The notes beneath the pieces are model-generated. The model saw only the letters and a list, made by a program, of their open reading frames with translations, did not search any database and was not told the origin of the DNA. DNA of 64,000 bases, taken from CAVYHJ01 sp963768165 [NCBI: uncultured bacterium]. GTDB lineage: Bacteria; UBP4; UBA4092. How positions within the stretch are numbered: position 1 is the first letter of the stretch; each line of letters opens with the position of its first letter. The stretch lies in contig CAVYHJ010000026.1 of the NCBI GenBank assembly GCA_963768165.1, positions 248,001 through 312,000 on the forward strand, given 5' to 3'. This document shows positions 8,821-18,372 of the stretch, piece after piece. A program made the translations under genes and the position numbers.

Positions 8821-10815
8821 ATGAAAAAAGAAAAGTGGGTATCCAGAAGAGTGGCGAAAAGTTTTGTATTATCGCTTTTTATGATAGGGCTTTTATCTCC
8901 GGTGTTGAGTGATATCGTGACATTAGAGAATGGGAATGAGATTTTTGGAGAAGTGATTATGGAAGGGGAAAAGATGGTTAAAATCAAAACCCCGGCAGGG
9001 AATTTGGAATTTCCCCGAGACCATATTACCAAGATTGCACGGGAATCTCTGTCGGTAACATACGGAAAATTCGGGAAATATTATGTAGACCGAAGTGAAT
9101 ATACCAAAGCCGTTGCTGCTTACGAAAAAGCGCTGCAGTCCGATCCGCAAAACGCCACTTTAAAAACTCAATTAGAACAGGTTAAACAATTGGCCAAAAC
9201 GGTGAGTACTTCTCAAGCGGACAGCTTGATTAATGCCGGGGATAACGCGGTGGTTCAGGAACAATATAACGATGCCATTGATTCCTATGCCAAAATTACG
9301 ACAATGAATTTGGGAGAAGGATGGAATATAAAAGCGTTTAAAAAAATAGCTCATGTCTACATATTGCAGGCAAACCTCGCTCAGGAGGCATCAAAACGGG
9401 AAGATTTTGTAAGGAAAGCGTTGGTTCTCGATCCGCAATCGGCAGAAGCACTTTATGAACAAGGAATGATTTATCTTCAAAAAAATCAGAATGAATTAGC
9501 TCGACGACAATTCGAGCAAGCGCTGACATTTGATCCCACATATGACAAAGCTCATCGTATTTTGGGAAATCTTTATTATGGTGAGCAGAAATTTCTGGAA
9601 GCTACGGAACATTACGAACAGTTAAAAAAGATGTCGCCGGATTTATTTTCCAGTGTAAAGCAGAATTTGATTTCTGCGTATATGACCTTGGGAACCCAAG
9701 CGTACCAAAACCGGAAATATGATGAAGCGCAGTTATGGCTGGAAAAATATTTGGATTTGGATCCAACAGGAAACTGGTCACTTCTCTATCAAACCCAATA
9801 CGAGTTAAAAAAGCTGGTGATTGATCCGACCCAATCGGACGACCATTTTAAATTGGGATTGTGGTGTCAAGATAAAAACCTGGATAGTGAGGCATTAACT
9901 GAATTTAAGACCGCCTATAAGCTGAACACAGCGAATTTCAAGGCCAAACGGAAAATGATCGAGCTGTATGACAAGTTTGCTTCCGGTTTATATCAGACGG
10001 GGACACTGAGTTTGAATTCACAACAATATTATCAGGCGATAGCATCATTTACGCGGATTACCGCCAATTATCCGGAGAGTTCGTTTTATGCGGATGCCAG
10101 CCGGTTAATCGGTACGTCGAAAGAACAATGGTCTGAAAATCTATATAATACTGCGAAAGCAAATTTCGACTCAAATTATTTTGATAAAGCATTTGATGGG
10201 TTTAACACCATTGTCCAGAATTTTCCCGATTCTTCACGGTTTATAGATGCGCAACGGATGCTGGCGCGTACCAAATCAAAAATCCGATTTGAAACGGTTC
10301 CAGTGAATGATAGAAAACAAAAGTTGGATGAGTTGCAAAAACTTGTTGATTCTTCCACCGGGGAGGACCGGGAGGCATGGGACAAGATTTTGGAAATGGA
10401 AACCATGTCCCCATATGATTTCGAGGCACGGCTGACGAATTTAAATTATCGGGAGCGATTATTGCTTCACGATAACTTGGAAAGAGTCGTCTATCTTTTT
10501 TATGACCCGGACAAGGATGTAAAAGAAAGCAAGTTATATTCTATTTCTTTAAAGTATCAATTGCCATTGTTTGATAAATCCAAAGTCCGTAATGTCCAGG
10601 AAGTTTCCAAGGTCTACCAATTTGCTTTATTATTGGCTTCCAGTGTGGGAGGGGATTATTATACTGGCTGGCAGCAACTGATTCCTTATTTTTCGACCAG
10701 CCGAAGTGAATTGGAAGATGCGAAAGCCAAAGGCGAATTTTCAGACGAAGCCGTCCGCTTGATTGAAGAACATGGATCGGAAGTCGTCCGAATGTTGAAT
10801 TTGCAGAGAAACTGA
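8821..10815 (+). CDS. Exported tetratricopeptide-repeat protein
   Basis: A protein of about 664 residues from the ATG at 8821, which is followed by a basic stretch and a hydrophobic signal-like segment (SFVLSLFMIGLLSPVLS). An ATG at 8773 would only add a charged extension. After the signal comes a short strand-rich segment (IVTLENGNEIFGEVIMEGEKMVKIKTP is split by turns), then at least six TPR units such as AVAAYEKALQSDP, ARRQFEQALTFDP and AQLWLEKYLDLDP. The distal third is helical without clear TPRs. TPR arrays mediate protein-protein assembly; a periplasmic scaffold is likely. The stop overlaps an ATG (TGATG) that opens a 45-codon frame of doubtful reality. Confidence 0.85.
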   Translation: MKKEKWVSRRVAKSFVLSLFMIGLLSPVLSDIVTLENGNEIFGEVIMEGEKMVKIKTPAGNLEFPRDHITKIARESLSVTYGKFGKYYVDRSEYTKAVAAYEKALQSDPQNATLKTQLEQVKQLAKTVSTSQADSLINAGDNAVVQEQYNDAIDSYAKITTMNLGEGWNIKAFKKIAHVYILQANLAQEASKREDFVRKALVLDPQSAEALYEQGMIYLQKNQNELARRQFEQALTFDPTYDKAHRILGNLYYGEQKFLEATEHYEQLKKMSPDLFSSVKQNLISAYMTLGTQAYQNRKYDEAQLWLEKYLDLDPTGNWSLLYQTQYELKKLVIDPTQSDDHFKLGLWCQDKNLDSEALTEFKTAYKLNTANFKAKRKMIELYDKFASGLYQTGTLSLNSQQYYQAIASFTRITANYPESSFYADASRLIGTSKEQWSENLYNTAKANFDSNYFDKAFDGFNTIVQNFPDSSRFIDAQRMLARTKSKIRFETVPVNDRKQKLDELQKLVDSSTGEDREAWDKILEMETMSPYDFEARLTNLNYRERLLLHDNLERVVYLFYDPDKDVKESKLYSISLKYQLPLFDKSKVRNVQEVSKVYQFALLLASSVGGDYYTGWQQLIPYFSTSRSELEDAKAKGEFSDEAVRLIEEHGSEVVRMLNLQRN

Positions 10816-11339
10816 TGCAAGAGACCGCGAATAATCCAAACATTCGAAAGGAGGCGATGGGTCAGAAACCGTTTGCGCCAAGTGCCCACTATAAACGGAA
10901 TTGCCTCCGGTTTTGTGGCAATCTTGGAATTCGTCCATCCTTCCCCATATAATTTTCGCTAGAATCATTCTTAACGCCGTACATTGATCTCTTAGGGCAA
11001 AGACCCATCTTTTCCTGGAAAAGTTCTGCCCTTTGCCATCCACGTGGAAAAAACCGTACTTTCGAGAACATAAAAAACTTATCAGAACCCTAATGGGAAT
11101 GGATTTTCTGGCCTTGATCGGGCTTGAAGCAATAGATGTCCAGAAAAAGTTACCAGTCCCAAACAGATGTTTTTCTCATCTTGTAATCTGCATTCTTATA
11201 TCTAAAATTTATATATTGTCAATCCCAGAAGTAAATGATATAGTTTCATGGAACGCCGAAAGAGAATCGGTTTGACAATGGGTTAGCCGGATTCTATAAT
11301 TCCATATAAAACAAGATTAGTAAAGGACTATGGTATCAG
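10816..11339. other. 524-base gap between the TPR gene and the secretion ATPase
   Basis: No convincing gene is present. A 45-codon frame (10815-10952) coupled to the TPR stop contains two Cys (KRNCLRFCGNLG) but has no recognisable homology. The gap also has an inverted repeat ATTGCC/GGCAAT (about 10899-10921), a second pair GGCAAAG/CTTTGCC (about 10997-11036) enclosing TTTTCC/GGAAAA, and the promoter at 11272-11300. Confidence 0.45.
11272..11300 (+). promoter_or_regulatory. Perfect sigma-70 promoter for the secretion ATPase operon
   Basis: TTGACA (11272-11277), a 17-base spacer and TATAAT (11295-11300) match both hexamers and the optimal spacing. The start codon follows 40 bases later. This should be a strong constitutive promoter driving at least the ATPase, CvpA-like and recN genes. 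Confidence 0.8.
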
Positions 11340-12866
11340 ATGATTAACATATTTTTGGTCGTCGTGATCATTGTCTACGCGGTGTGGATATCTATTATAT
11401 TCTGGGTAGATAAAGACGCCCACGAACGTGAAAACCCATCACGTGAGAAATGGAATACGCTGGTCTTTTTTACCGGACCCATGGGATTAGGAATTTATCT
11501 ATCCAAGCAAGGTAAAACCTCCTACCGTTGTCCTAAATGCGGGAAAAAATTGAAAGACATGAAAATAGCAGTTTGTCCGCATTGTAAAGAGAGATTAACT
11601 TTCGATATAGCGAGCAATGTTTTTTTCGATCAAATGCGGGATTTTGACGAATCTAAATTCCGGGTTATGGGAAAAAATGCGGACGCACTTAATGTTATCC
11701 CCGATTCTGCGGAGAAATTATCTTCCATTAAAGCGGTAAAAATGATTATTGCTCATGCTCTTGACCAAAATGCGACGGATATCCATCTGGAACCGGAACA
11801 TGAAGGAATTCGCGTTCGCTATCGCATGGATGGAGTATTGCAGGAAGTTCCCGGTCCGCCGAAGGAATTACAGGGACCACTTATCCCCTGCGTAAAAGCG
11901 CTGGCCGAATTAGACGTGGCAGAGCGGAGAAAACCTCTGGATGGACGCATGCAAGTCACATATAATGATCGGAGAACCGATATCCGCGTCAGCACCTCGC
12001 CCTCCATTCAAGGGGAGAAAGTTGCCATGCGGATTTTAGACAAGTCAGATGCGTTGCTGGATATTACGCATCTCGGGATGAGTGATAGTTTGACCATAAA
12101 ATTCAATAAATTATTGACCAGTCCCCAAGGAATGATCCTTGTCACCGGACCAACCGGTAGCGGTAAAACCACAACTTTATACGCCGCTCTTTCCAACATT
12201 GACGCTTCTGCCAACAACATCATGACTATCGAAGACCCGGTGGAATATCAATTGGACAGCGTGACGCAAATTCCTATAAATTTGCGAGCGGACGTGACGT
12301 TCGCCAGCGGACTACGTTCTATCTTGCGGCAAGACCCGGATATTGTCATGGTCGGTGAAATCCGAGACAAAGAAACAGCGGCAACCGCATGTCAAGCCGC
12401 CATCACCGGTCATTTGATTTTTTCAACCTTACATACCAATGATTCCACGGGAGCCATCGTCCGTCTGCTGGATATTGGAATAGAATCTTACCTGATTTCA
12501 TCGGCAATACTGGCGATATTGGCGCAACGGCTGGTCCGTGTCAACTGTCCCCACTGCAAAATCAAGGAAGAACCGCCACCCGAATTATTGGAAGAGATGG
12601 GAATAGGAATAGAGGACCAAATGAAATTCTATAAAGGCAAAGGTTGTAAAGAATGTAAATTTACAGGGTACAGCGGACGAACCGGTATTTTTGAACTATT
12701 TTTTATAGACGATAATATCCGCCAGATGATTGACGCGCGGACATCTGCCGTAACCCTGCGAGAATTTGCCATTCGCAATGGCATGACACCCATGTTGGAA
12801 GATGGAATTGATAAAGCTAGAAAGGGCATTACCAGTCTGGCGGAAGTAACTTCAACAATTAAATAG
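11340..12866 (+). CDS. GspE/PilB-type secretion ATPase with N-terminal membrane helix and zinc ribbon
   Basis: A 508-residue hexameric ATPase of the type II secretion / type IV pilus assembly family. The C-terminal two thirds are canonical: Walker A GPTGSGKT (270-277), the Asp and Walker B boxes (DPDIVMVGEIRD, 332-343), a His box (HLIFSTLHTND) and the metal-binding Cys pairs C403/C406 and C436/C439. The N-terminus is unusual. In place of the GspE/PilB N1 domains it has a transmembrane helix (residues 3-22) and a compact zinc ribbon (C64, C67, C79, C82). This would tether the ATPase directly to the membrane. A perfect promoter precedes it, and cvpA-like follows nine bases later. It may power pseudopilus or pilus assembly with the GspG proteins; that pairing is inference. 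Confidence 0.9.
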   Translation: MINIFLVVVIIVYAVWISIIFWVDKDAHERENPSREKWNTLVFFTGPMGLGIYLSKQGKTSYRCPKCGKKLKDMKIAVCPHCKERLTFDIASNVFFDQMRDFDESKFRVMGKNADALNVIPDSAEKLSSIKAVKMIIAHALDQNATDIHLEPEHEGIRVRYRMDGVLQEVPGPPKELQGPLIPCVKALAELDVAERRKPLDGRMQVTYNDRRTDIRVSTSPSIQGEKVAMRILDKSDALLDITHLGMSDSLTIKFNKLLTSPQGMILVTGPTGSGKTTTLYAALSNIDASANNIMTIEDPVEYQLDSVTQIPINLRADVTFASGLRSILRQDPDIVMVGEIRDKETAATACQAAITGHLIFSTLHTNDSTGAIVRLLDIGIESYLISSAILAILAQRLVRVNCPHCKIKEEPPPELLEEMGIGIEDQMKFYKGKGCKECKFTGYSGRTGIFELFFIDDNIRQMIDARTSAVTLREFAIRNGMTPMLEDGIDKARKGITSLAEVTSTIK

Positions 12867-12875
12867 GATACTCTT

Positions 12876-13361
12876 ATGCTGGATTTAGTCTATGTATTTG
12901 ATATTGCAGTCATCCTGATTGTACTGGGATATCGTGGGAATAAGAACGGGATGTTACCCGAATCCCTTTTCTGTCTCTCCACTATCGCCGCCGGATTTGC
13001 CGCAGAAGGAAATAGTGAATCGTTTAAAAAGATTTTATTGAATTTACCTGGGATGAACGATCCGTTCATCAGCGGAGCTATTAGTTATGCGCTGGTCTTT
13101 ATCCTCATTCGCGTAGGATTAGCCATAATCGGATTACAAGTATTTACCCAATTACGCTCCACCCCTTTCATGGAACCGCTCAATAAAATTGTAGGAATCC
13201 TTTTGGCGATTATTAAAGCTGTATTCCTTATTAGTTTCCTATTACGATTTTTATCAGGCCTCTCCACATTTATCCCCGAACTGACAGTCCCGATTAAAGA
13301 TAATTCATTTGTTATCTTTTTTACGGACATTCTTTACAACATTTCCCAATACTTTTCTTAA
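12876..13361 (+). CDS. CvpA-like membrane protein
   Basis: A 161-residue integral membrane protein with four hydrophobic segments (about residues 3-20, 30-45, 65-90 and 100-125) ending in a short polar tail. The spacing of helices and the sequence around ISYALVFILIRVGLAIIG and LNKIVGILLAIIKAVFLISF fit the CvpA / colicin V production family, which is linked to envelope homeostasis. It sits nine bases after the secretion ATPase and 21 bases before recN, so it is in the same operon. The family call rests on pattern and not on a diagnostic motif. Confidence 0.65.
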   Translation: MLDLVYVFDIAVILIVLGYRGNKNGMLPESLFCLSTIAAGFAAEGNSESFKKILLNLPGMNDPFISGAISYALVFILIRVGLAIIGLQVFTQLRSTPFMEPLNKIVGILLAIIKAVFLISFLLRFLSGLSTFIPELTVPIKDNSFVIFFTDILYNISQYFS

Positions 13362-13382
13362 TGAACCTCACTAGTCTATCTC

Positions 13383-15134
13383 ATGCTCATTGAACTTCAT
13401 GTCAAAAACTATGCGTTGATCGATGAACTCCATTTGTCATTCGACCCGAATCTGACTGTATTTACGGGGGAAACAGGTGCTGGAAAATCCATTCTCATTG
13501 ACGCGTTAAATCAGGTATTGGGTAATCGTGCAGACTCTAATTCCATCCGTACCGGTGCGGAGGCCGGCACTGTGGAAGCGCTTTTCGATATTCGTTCACT
13601 AAAACATCTTCCCAAACAACTGGACGAGTTGGGTTATACTCTGGATGATCCGGAACAATTATTATTACGACGGGAGTTATCCCGCAACGGTAAAAATCGG
13701 TGTTGGATTGGCGGACAGATATCCACCCTTGCCACGTTGCAACAAGTGGGTCAGGAATTGGTGGATATGCACGGCCAACATGAACATCAATCTCTTCTGA
13801 AATCGTCGAAACAACTCGATACGTTGGATGAATTTGGCGCGACTCTATCATTACGAGAGAAAGTGCGGGAATTGTTTAATCATGTCCACGATATCCGGGA
13901 GGAACTGGAACATTTAAAACAATCGGACACGGAAAAGCAAAACCGGATTGAATTGTATCGTCATCAACTCAATGAAATTGAATCTGCGGAGTTAAAAGAG
14001 GAGGAAGAAGAATCACTAACGCAACAACGCCAGTATTTTCGTCATTCCGAACAATTATTGCGCTTGACCACTTTGATTTTAATGGAACTGAACGGTTCGG
14101 AAACGGAGCGCAGTGGAATGATCCCATCCCTGGGAAAAATTCGGTCTGCGTTTCGGGAATTGCAGTCGGTAGATACCACGCTGGAGAATCTAGATAAACA
14201 ACTTGAACCTATAGAGATTACCCTGGAACAGATATACCGAGAAATGACGGTTTATCTTGAGAAAGTGAATATGGATCCGCAGCGCCTGGAACAAATCGAA
14301 GAACGGCTGGATATCCTACACCGATTAAAACGCAAATATCAAACTAATACAATCGGCGAGTTACTCGCGCTCCATACAAAATGGAAAAACGAATTGGAGG
14401 GGTTGGCACATCAGGAAGAACGCATAGGTGAATTGGAAAAAAGGTTACAACTGGCAACCAAGGAATTGTCCGCTACCGCTGTTCAATTATCTGAAAGAAG
14501 AGAACAAGCCGGGAAACAATTATCTAAAAAAATCCAAACTGAATTGGCGGAACTGGGTATGAAACATGCTTCCTTTCAAATCGCCGTCCGTCGAAAAAAG
14601 GACCCTAACGAATGGATTTCTCATGCAGGTGAATCCTATGCCATATCTTCCACGGGGATAGATGATACCGAATTTCTCTTTTCCGCCAATGCGGGAGAAC
14701 CGGTAAAACCCTTGTCAAAAGTCATTTCCGGCGGGGAATTATCTCGAGTGATGTTGGCGTTAAAAACTATATTTGCCAAAGCGGACAGGATACCCACCTT
14801 AATTTTTGATGAAATTGATGTTGGCATCGGAGGTGCAATGGCCTCCACAGTAGCGCGGAAATTACAAGAGATTGCCCAACTTCGTCAGGTTTTGGTAATC
14901 ACTCATTTACCGGTCATTGCGGCATCGGCGAAAACTCATTTTTGCGTCAACAAGGTACAGGACGCAAAACGCACGGCCGCTCAAATAAGGCGTCTTGAAG
15001 CGGAAGACCGCGTTCAGGAAATCGCCCGGATGACCAGTGGAGACCTGGTTAGTAAAGCCTCCGTCACTCATGCCAAAGAATTACTGGCACAATCTTCTTC
15101 TCAGAAAACTTCCTCAAAAAAGATCCCTCGTTAA
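13383..15134 (+). CDS. recN: DNA repair protein RecN
   Basis: RecN is an SMC-like ATPase that gathers DNA ends during double-strand break repair. The 583-residue protein has the N-terminal half of the ATPase (MLIELHVKNYALIDELHLSF; Walker A GETGAGKS at 29-36), two coiled-coil stretches rich in Glu/Gln/Leu, and the C-terminal half with the ABC signature SGGELSRVMLALK and Walker B TLIFDEIDVGIGG. Length is normal. It is the third gene of the operon begun by the secretion ATPase; in this genome it is not next to an argR or NAD kinase gene as in many others. Confidence 0.96.
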   Translation: MLIELHVKNYALIDELHLSFDPNLTVFTGETGAGKSILIDALNQVLGNRADSNSIRTGAEAGTVEALFDIRSLKHLPKQLDELGYTLDDPEQLLLRRELSRNGKNRCWIGGQISTLATLQQVGQELVDMHGQHEHQSLLKSSKQLDTLDEFGATLSLREKVRELFNHVHDIREELEHLKQSDTEKQNRIELYRHQLNEIESAELKEEEEESLTQQRQYFRHSEQLLRLTTLILMELNGSETERSGMIPSLGKIRSAFRELQSVDTTLENLDKQLEPIEITLEQIYREMTVYLEKVNMDPQRLEQIEERLDILHRLKRKYQTNTIGELLALHTKWKNELEGLAHQEERIGELEKRLQLATKELSATAVQLSERREQAGKQLSKKIQTELAELGMKHASFQIAVRRKKDPNEWISHAGESYAISSTGIDDTEFLFSANAGEPVKPLSKVISGGELSRVMLALKTIFAKADRIPTLIFDEIDVGIGGAMASTVARKLQEIAQLRQVLVITHLPVIAASAKTHFCVNKVQDAKRTAAQIRRLEAEDRVQEIARMTSGDLVSKASVTHAKELLAQSSSQKTSSKKIPR

Positions 15135-15137
15135 AAA

Positions 15138-15165
15138 ATACGTTTTTTTGGTATACTAAACGTAT
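15138..15165 (+). promoter_or_regulatory. Inverted repeat abutting the start codon of the binding protein
   Basis: ATACGTTT (15138-15145) and AAACGTAT (15158-15165) form an 8-base inverted repeat ending one base before the ATG, with TATACT between the arms. It could be an operator or an mRNA hairpin over the initiation region. No ribosome site is visible before this ATG, which makes the arrangement notable. Confidence 0.35.
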
Positions 15166-16737
15166 ATGTCCCAGAGGTCCTTGATTACATATAAAATGAT
15201 CAATTTACTCCTGTTACTCTTCTTAGTCAGGACGACGATTACTCGTGCCGCGTCGGTAGATTATCCGGAATATGGTGGAAATTACAATATTCCCATCCCC
15301 TATTCCCCTGATTCACTAGACCCGGCTATGGCTTCCTCCCCGGTAGATAGACTTATTTTGAGCCAAATATACGAAGGACTTGTACGAATTGATAGTGACG
15401 AACAGGTTCAACCGGCTTTGGCAGATTCCTGGGAATCCACGGATACAGGGCTTACATGGCAATTTCATTTAAAAAAGAATGTCCGATTTCATAATGGGCA
15501 ACCCTTTGACGCATCCGCCGTGGAATATTCCTTTAAACGGTTATTAAGTTCCGATCTTCATTCTCCCAAAACTTGGATTTTGGATTCTTTGGTTGGAACC
15601 CGGGAATACATTATGGGACAGGCAGCTACCATTTCAGGAATTAAAATCATAAATCCATGGACAATCCAATTCCAATTAAAATATCCTTCAGAAGATTTTC
15701 TGACCTATCTCGGTTCGTTACCCGCCTCTATTATTTCCCCTTCGACCACAGGCACTATAGAACAAAACCTCGTAGGCACTGGACCTTTCATATTCGACCG
15801 AATGGAAAATAATCAAAAGTTTACGTTGAAAAAAAATCCTGATTATTGGGAAGGCCGGCCCTACTTGGACGCACTTAATTTTATTGTGTATCGTCAGAAA
15901 GAAACACAAATGCTGGAATTTGAATTAAATCATTTACAAGAAACTCCTATAGCGGAAGCCGACTATAGGCGTATCAGTTCGGATGACCGCTGGAAAGATT
16001 TTATTTTTAAATCTAATTGCCCGGGTTTTGTTTATCTCGGGTGTAATTTAGTAAAAAATCCAGTAAATAATCTTCGCTTTCGCCAGGCGCTTTCCCAGTC
16101 TATTGACCGAAATAGTATATTAGCCATTATGTTAAATAATCATGGTCTAGTTCCTACCGCCTATTCCATTGAATCGGATACCACGCAATCTTCACCGTTG
16201 TCATTTTCTATTGCATCGGCCAAACAATGGGCGCAACCCTTCACCAAACAGACGGTCTCTCTACTCATTCCGTCCGATTCGGTGGTCACTCGAAACATCG
16301 CCCAGCGAATTCAACTCAGTGCCCGCATGGTTGGACTGATATTAAAGATTCAAGAGTTACCTTATCCTGAATTCTACCAGTCCATACAAAACGGAAATTA
16401 TGATTTATTTTACGGGTCTTATTCTCCGGCGTTGGATAACCCTGACTGGATGTTACGAGAATTATTTGTGGAACCCAATCAAGGATATTCGGGAAACGCG
16501 TCTCTCTTTTATAGTTCTGAATTTGGTTCCTTACTCAACAAATATGCCACGGAAATATCCGATACCGCACGGGAACAATTAGTGGATCAGATGAATGACA
16601 TTCTATTTGAATTCCTGCCTTTAATTCCATTGTATAACGTGGAGCCGATGATTTTACACCAGCCCAATGTATATAATTTGAATTCTTCTAATCTCAATGA
16701 TAGCGACAGGAGTTCAGTCTGGATGAAAGAAGAATAA
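15166..16737 (+). CDS. Peptide-type ABC transporter substrate-binding protein (family 5)
   Basis: A 523-residue extracytoplasmic solute-binding protein of the DppA/OppA family. The N-terminus has a signal peptide (hydrophobic INLLLLLFLV; no lipobox Cys seen). The mature protein shows the family's opening, YSPDSLDPAMASSPVDRLIL followed by QIYEGLV, then WQFHLKKNVRFHNGQPFDA, the signature region near residues 80-115, and the C-terminal LNNHGLVPTAY and LLSVEP-like segments. It would deliver oligopeptides or similar ligands to an inner-membrane permease, but no cognate permease or ATPase genes are nearby. Its stop overlaps the next gene's ATG by one base, so the two are translationally coupled. 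Confidence 0.88.
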   Translation: MSQRSLITYKMINLLLLLFLVRTTITRAASVDYPEYGGNYNIPIPYSPDSLDPAMASSPVDRLILSQIYEGLVRIDSDEQVQPALADSWESTDTGLTWQFHLKKNVRFHNGQPFDASAVEYSFKRLLSSDLHSPKTWILDSLVGTREYIMGQAATISGIKIINPWTIQFQLKYPSEDFLTYLGSLPASIISPSTTGTIEQNLVGTGPFIFDRMENNQKFTLKKNPDYWEGRPYLDALNFIVYRQKETQMLEFELNHLQETPIAEADYRRISSDDRWKDFIFKSNCPGFVYLGCNLVKNPVNNLRFRQALSQSIDRNSILAIMLNNHGLVPTAYSIESDTTQSSPLSFSIASAKQWAQPFTKQTVSLLIPSDSVVTRNIAQRIQLSARMVGLILKIQELPYPEFYQSIQNGNYDLFYGSYSPALDNPDWMLRELFVEPNQGYSGNASLFYSSEFGSLLNKYATEISDTAREQLVDQMNDILFEFLPLIPLYNVEPMILHQPNVYNLNSSNLNDSDRSSVWMKEE

Positions 16738-17576
16738 TGTGGAAAATATTACAAAATAGTATCGCTTTGCAAAACTTTCTATGGGTTGTCTTTGCCATAG
16801 TAATGTGGAGTTCGGTATTTTTGGGGATGGTAAAAATTGATCCATACATTCCCAATCCTGGAGAAGTGAGCCCGATTTTCTGGAGCACTTCGTATCTGGC
16901 GTTATTATCCGGCATTGTGTTGGTAGGTACGACCCTGTATTTGATTGACCGGTGGATTAAAGCCTCCTCCTCTATTCCTGTTTTATTTGGAATGACGCTA
17001 ATCTTTGCCGCTTTTGTTCATTACATCAACCAACTTTCCCATCAAACGGCTTTGACTTTCTTATTGATTGATATTTGCCTTATCGGTATTGGTTGCCATA
17101 TTGGCAAGATAGTAGCCTTGGGTGTAAACCAGCGGAGTTATTTAATCCCCTTAACCTTGGTTGCTTCCGTGACGGATTTATGGAGTGCCTGGGGCGGACC
17201 AACGCATGTTATTGTCCGGGAACCTCTCCTGCAAAATTATTTTCTGATTACCTACCCATTATTGGGTTCCAATGCCATCTTACCGACGCTGGGCTTGGGG
17301 GATATCACATTTCTGGCTTTATACTTCGGACTCTTACCTCAATATAAATTAAAAGTCCGCGCCACCAGTTGGGCGATTATATTGGCATTTTTAGCAGTTT
17401 TCTTATTATCCTTACTTGCTGAAAAAGATTTGCCTGCCATCCCCTTTATTTCCGCCGCGTTTTTAACCGTCAATTGGAAACAATTGGAATTCAAAAAAGA
17501 AGATGTAAGAACTACATTTATATTCATTGGTGTATTTTTTGTAATAGCCTTTCTCTTTATCAAATTTGGGCATTAA
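16737..17576 (+). CDS. Polytopic membrane protein with GxGD aspartyl protease hallmarks
   Basis: A 279-residue protein with about eight or nine hydrophobic segments and no family I can name with confidence. Three features match presenilin / signal peptide peptidase proteases in order and spacing. These are Asp147 within a membrane segment (ASVTDLWSAWGGP), a GLGD motif (186-189; Asp189) inside the next helix region, and a Pro-Ala-Ile (233-235; LPAIPFISA) near the start of a late helix, where the family has Pro-Ala-Leu. Asp-Asp spacing is 42 residues and GxGD-to-PA(L/I) is 44. If right, it would cleave membrane-embedded helices. It overlaps the upstream binding-protein gene by one base (TAATG) and is followed ten bases later by truA. 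Confidence 0.6.
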   Translation: MWKILQNSIALQNFLWVVFAIVMWSSVFLGMVKIDPYIPNPGEVSPIFWSTSYLALLSGIVLVGTTLYLIDRWIKASSSIPVLFGMTLIFAAFVHYINQLSHQTALTFLLIDICLIGIGCHIGKIVALGVNQRSYLIPLTLVASVTDLWSAWGGPTHVIVREPLLQNYFLITYPLLGSNAILPTLGLGDITFLALYFGLLPQYKLKVRATSWAIILAFLAVFLLSLLAEKDLPAIPFISAAFLTVNWKQLEFKKEDVRTTFIFIGVFFVIAFLFIKFGH

Positions 17577-17585
17577 TTTTCTATT

Positions 17586-18356
17586 ATGTCATCCGCTAGA
17601 AATATAAAACTCGTTCTGGAATATGACGGAACCCATTTTCATGGCTGGCAGTTTCAATCTAATGGTATTTCCATCCAACAAATTTTGGAAGGAGTCCTTG
17701 GAAAAATTGTCGCGCATCCCGTCAAACTCACCGCTGCCGGACGAACAGATACCGGAGTTCATGCCAAAGGTCAGGTAGTCAATTTTCATACGGAAAGTAA
17801 AATCCCGTTGAATAACTTAATTCGTGGTGTTAATTCCATCGTCTCTCCGGATATTGTTATATTGTCCGCGGAGGATATGCCGGAAAAGTTTAATGCCCGA
17901 AGGGACGCGACATCACGGTGGTACCGTTATCGAATATTAAACCGTCATTTGCCAAGTGCTTTTGAAGCCCGGTATAGTTATCATTATCGGGTACCCCTGG
18001 ATATTGAGAAAATGGAACTGGCGGGAAATTATCTTTTTGGAAAACATGATTTCTCCGCTTTTAATGCCAGTCCCGATCTTAACCAAAACCCTGTCCGCAC
18101 GATTAAAGAGTTTTCCATTGAAAGTGAAAAAGATATTCTGAATATTGATATAAAGGCCAATGGTTTCTTTCATCACATGGTCCGCACGATTGTCGGTACA
18201 TTGATAGAAATCGGGCGTGGTAAAATGAGATACCAGCAAATGGAACGCATTATTCATTCTAAAGATAGGAAACTTGCGGGACCTAACGTCCCTCCATACG
18301 GTCTTTTCTTGATGGGTGTCGAATTCAAACATCAAACTTTAAACTCTAAACCCTAA
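17586..18356 (+). CDS. truA: tRNA pseudouridine synthase A
   Basis: TruA converts uridines 38-40 of tRNA anticodon arms to pseudouridine. The 256-residue protein has the catalytic Asp motif AAGRTDTGVHAKGQ, the family opening LEYDGTHFHGWQ, and the C-terminal FFHHMVRTIVGTLIEIGRGK. Length is typical. It lies in the plus-strand run between the putative membrane protease and purN. Low-complexity sequence of the AAACTCTAAACCC type separates it from purN. Confidence 0.97.
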   Translation: MSSARNIKLVLEYDGTHFHGWQFQSNGISIQQILEGVLGKIVAHPVKLTAAGRTDTGVHAKGQVVNFHTESKIPLNNLIRGVNSIVSPDIVILSAEDMPEKFNARRDATSRWYRYRILNRHLPSAFEARYSYHYRVPLDIEKMELAGNYLFGKHDFSAFNASPDLNQNPVRTIKEFSIESEKDILNIDIKANGFFHHMVRTIVGTLIEIGRGKMRYQQMERIIHSKDRKLAGPNVPPYGLFLMGVEFKHQTLNSKP

Positions 18357-18372
18357 ACTCGAAACTTTATTT

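Noticed and set aside
10815-10952. 45-codon frame coupled to the TPR gene by TGATG
   Set aside because: The coupling is suggestive, but there is no homology or domain and it is too short to support without conservation data; mentioned only in the gap entry.
11033-11275. 80-codon plus-strand frame before the secretion ATPase
   Set aside because: Ends inside the consensus promoter, lacks a ribosome site and has no family resemblance.
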